Source: Danio rerio (Eukaryota; Chordata; Actinopteri; Cypriniformes; Danionidae). Taken from it: a stretch of 64,000 nucleotides of DNA. Location: assembly GCF_049306965.1 (NCBI RefSeq), contig NC_133176.1:21135001-21199000 (forward strand), in the 5' to 3' direction. Under the pieces are notes generated by a model. That model was not told the DNA's origin, searched no databases, and saw only the letters and a program-made list of their open reading frames with translations. How positions within the stretch are numbered: the first letter of the stretch is position 1; every line of letters begins with the position of its first letter. Below are positions 61,637 through 64,000 of the stretch, piece by piece. A program made the position numbers and the translations under genes.

Positions 61637-62063
61637 TTAAGATAAGCTATAACTAAAAATATACTGATGAAAATATCAGTAGTTTAGTATCTCACTCACT
61701 TATATATCACTTACTGAAATGAGTAGATTTTACAGACTTGTAAAAGATTACTGCATTCATTCATCTGAAGCCCTTTTTTATAGGGCTTTATCATTGTGTA
61801 GTAAGAGAGAAATATGTATAAATACCTTATTTTGCTCTCAATGGGTTTTAGCCAATCAGTTGCTCATTCCTTTTCCACCACACACAGTGTATAAAACGCA
61901 TGCTTGTGTGTTAGAGACTTTTACAAGCTTCCAACACAGAGCAATCAAAGTCCATTTCTTCCGACTTCCTTACTGCCGGCTATAAACCACGTCAACGTTT
62001 AAAACCCACTTTTCATCCTTAAGGTAGCTGTACAGACATACACAGGCTGTCTTTATTGTTTAC

Positions 62064-62205
62064 CTGAGTTTGCAGCTGGATCCAGTCCAGGTGATCACGT
62101 TTTAGGTGCAATAAAGGCAGCAGAATACAGGTCAGGACTGATCCGGGACTGACCATGGTGTATGACATCAACCGGACTCAGACGATCAGTGGCTCCTCAA
62201 GTCTT
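62064..62205 (-). other. smim31: Probable smim31 5' UTR exon with upstream ORF
   Basis: The minus strand has a clear donor (CTCAG|GTAAAC at 62058-62068) closing a balanced-composition stretch, with a TTTAAA TATA-like element near 62226. It contains an ATG in a near-perfect Kozak setting (CACCATGG, ATG at 62154-62156). If this exon splices to 59714, that ORF runs on for 45 codons and ends at about 59670, past the smim31 start. Exon status is inferred from splice signal, spacing and strand. Confidence 0.45.
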
Positions 62206-62698
62206 CCTTTCATACCTCCATTGTCTTTAAAACAAGACGCAGAGCAAATAAGCAAAGCAAGACTGCAACAAACTCAACAATCAAACAAACCAAGAATGCC
62301 ACGTCACATTTAAAAACAGGCTGAACCTGTTTTGTCAGATTAGCGCTATTATGCTCAGTGTGAAGACACATATTTGCTAAACTTGTGGGCAAAAGTTACA
62401 ATAATGCGTTTTCAGGGCTTTTATTTGCTTCTGAAATTAAGGTTTTGTTTATTAGTAAAAAAGTTGAGAAAATATCCTCTTAAATACTCTTAAAATATAT
62501 ATATTCTTACCATATTTGTTTTCATTAGTTTGAAACTATCAAAGAAGAGAAATCAGTTTAATTGTATGTTATTTGTGGTCGCAATATTTTTTTAAATGTG
62601 TTTTAATTGAGTGAGTAATAAGTGAGTGAGAGTATTGTTTCGCCATGTTGAAATCACATATTTCTTGATTATTTTGTAATTTAAAAAATTCAATTGAA

Positions 62699-62892
62699 TT
62701 GAATAAGCTAAACTGTCCGTTGTCTATGTGTGTGAATGCAAGAGTGTATGGGTGTTTCCCAGTGTTGGGTTGCGGCTGGAAGGGCATCCGCTGTGTAATA
62801 ACATATTCTGGATAAGTTGGTGGTTTATTCCGCTGTGGCGACCCCTTATTAATAAAGGGACTAAGCCGAAAAGAAAATGAATCAATGAATTA
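62699..62892 (+). mobile_element. DANA SINE, 3' half
   Basis: GAATAAGCTAAACTGTCC onward through GGGTTGCGGCTGGAAGGGCA and AATAAAGGGACTAAGCCGAA to the ATGAA tail. Confidence 0.9.
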
Positions 62893-63179
62893 AAAAATGA
62901 ACCAACAGACAGCCAAATTTATATTAATAGCAAATTTAACTGCAAGATTGACACAGAGTTATGTAGAATTACAAACTACATTCACTACCTTTATGAAAAT
63001 GAAAATTGTATCACATATATAACCAAAAAAACATAGTTAGCACAAATCAACAATGGTTACACTAATGTATAGTTTATTTATGGAATTTGTTGTAAACCAA
63101 ATCAATCAATATCCAAAAATTACACTCACTCACTTAATTCCCTTTAGCTGTATTAGTGGCTTATTCATTATGAGCGGAA

Positions 63180-63335
63180 AAAGGGGTTTTCTTCTTTTAT
63201 TTGATAGAACATTGGAGAGGGAGACAGGATTGAATGGGTAGAATAGTGAGAGGAAAAGGATCAGCAAAAACTTCGAGCCGGGAATGGAACTTGGGTCGCC
63301 GTTCACTTAACCACTAAGCTATTGACGCAGACAAT
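63180..63335. mobile_element. Possible tRNA-like or LINE-associated repeat fragment
   Basis: GGAATGGAACTTGGGTCGCC followed by CTTAACCACTAAGCTATT resembles the inverse of a tRNA-derived SINE head. No family could be named. Confidence 0.3.
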
Positions 63336-63539
63336 TACACTTTTACTTTAATTAAATCTTTTTTTTTGTAATAGTATGAAGTTTGTTTGTTTGTAAATTA
63401 GGCTCCAGCTTTCTGAAGCAAGCAGAGTCAGCGTCTGATTTCTTTATTTCCTTCAGTGTTTACTGACATTATTAGGGAATCAGCTAAACAAGTGATCACT
63501 TTTAGGCACAGCTAGAGTTGCCAACTTTGTCACTATGAA

Positions 63540-63957
63540 TAGGCCCACATGGAATCTGCGCATGCAGAAATCCGCAGATTTTTAGCCCATCATTGAGTCT
63601 ATTTATTTACATGTGTAAAAGAGTACATTTTATTTATTCAGTTTTCATCAGTTAATTTCTGTAATATTATTGTGATATAATAACAGTAATAATAAAATGT
63701 TGATAAGATTTATTTTCAGTAAAGTTTGTTAAGTAATATTTTGTCTATTAGTAAATATATTATACAAAAGACTTGCTTTGTTTAAGTGGATCTGGTTGGA
63801 TTTGCATTGTAAACATTCAATAAAAGTTAGAAATATTTTTCTTCCATATATTAGGTTTGTAGTTATGATACTACCAAATCATGCATACATCCACAGATTT
63901 TTTGCATAATTTTCTGCAGAAATAGCAAAAAATGTCCGCAGATTCTTTCTGGCCCTA
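63540..63957. mobile_element. MITE with TAGGSCCA...GAATCTGCG ends
   Basis: Left end TAGGCCCACATGGAATCTGC is mirrored by CGCAGATTCTTTCTGGCCCT at the right. Repeated CGCAGATT motifs lie inside. Confidence 0.7.
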
Positions 63958-64000
63958 ACAATAAACTACGTAACTTCCTAGAAACATATTTAGTGATGCA

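Overview
The window is vertebrate nuclear DNA, almost certainly zebrafish (Danio rerio). One locus encodes a 58-residue precursor that I recognise as zebrafish Apela/Toddler. The non-coding DNA is packed with Danio-type repeats: about fifteen DANA SINE copies, a 5S-derived SINE, palindromic and hAT-, piggyBac- and Tc1-type DNA elements, and long (TA)n, (GATA)n and (TAA)n tracts. Genes are split into short exons with GT-AG introns. No bacterial, phage or CRISPR feature and no free-standing RNA gene was seen.

Layout: 1-5.0 kb has no gene I can recognise. It holds a 1-kb element with inverted ends and a DANA fragment. 5.0-15.5 kb is polr1e on the minus strand (12 coding exons, 413 codons), encoding the PAF53/A49-type subunit of RNA polymerase I. 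15.5-16.9 kb is the spacer between divergent genes. 16.9-33.1 kb is tmem192 on the plus strand (6 coding exons, 271 codons), a lysosomal four-pass membrane protein. 35.5-41.3 kb is apela on the minus strand, with two coding exons and a third exon that is all 3' UTR. 41.3-59.5 kb is an 18-kb repeat-rich stretch without a gene I can support. 59.6-62.2 kb holds a minus-strand first coding exon and a likely 5' UTR exon of a small one-pass membrane protein that I assign to smim31. The last 1.8 kb is repeats.

The genes do not form a pathway. tmem192, apela and smim31 are neighbours in human 4q32.3 with the same relative orientations, as I recall, so this is conserved synteny. polr1e lies elsewhere in human (9p13), so its junction with tmem192 marks a rearrangement breakpoint. 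Most exon boundaries were fixed by splice consensus plus phase continuity, and the three complete reading frames close exactly (1242, 816 and 177 nt with stop).

Most worth following up: the smim31 microprotein, with an overlapping upstream ORF and an unlocated C-terminal exon; a GC-rich block with SOX-, POU- and TCF-like motifs in apela intron 1; two long hairpins in and just after tmem192; and several nested transposon insertions with intact target-site duplications.
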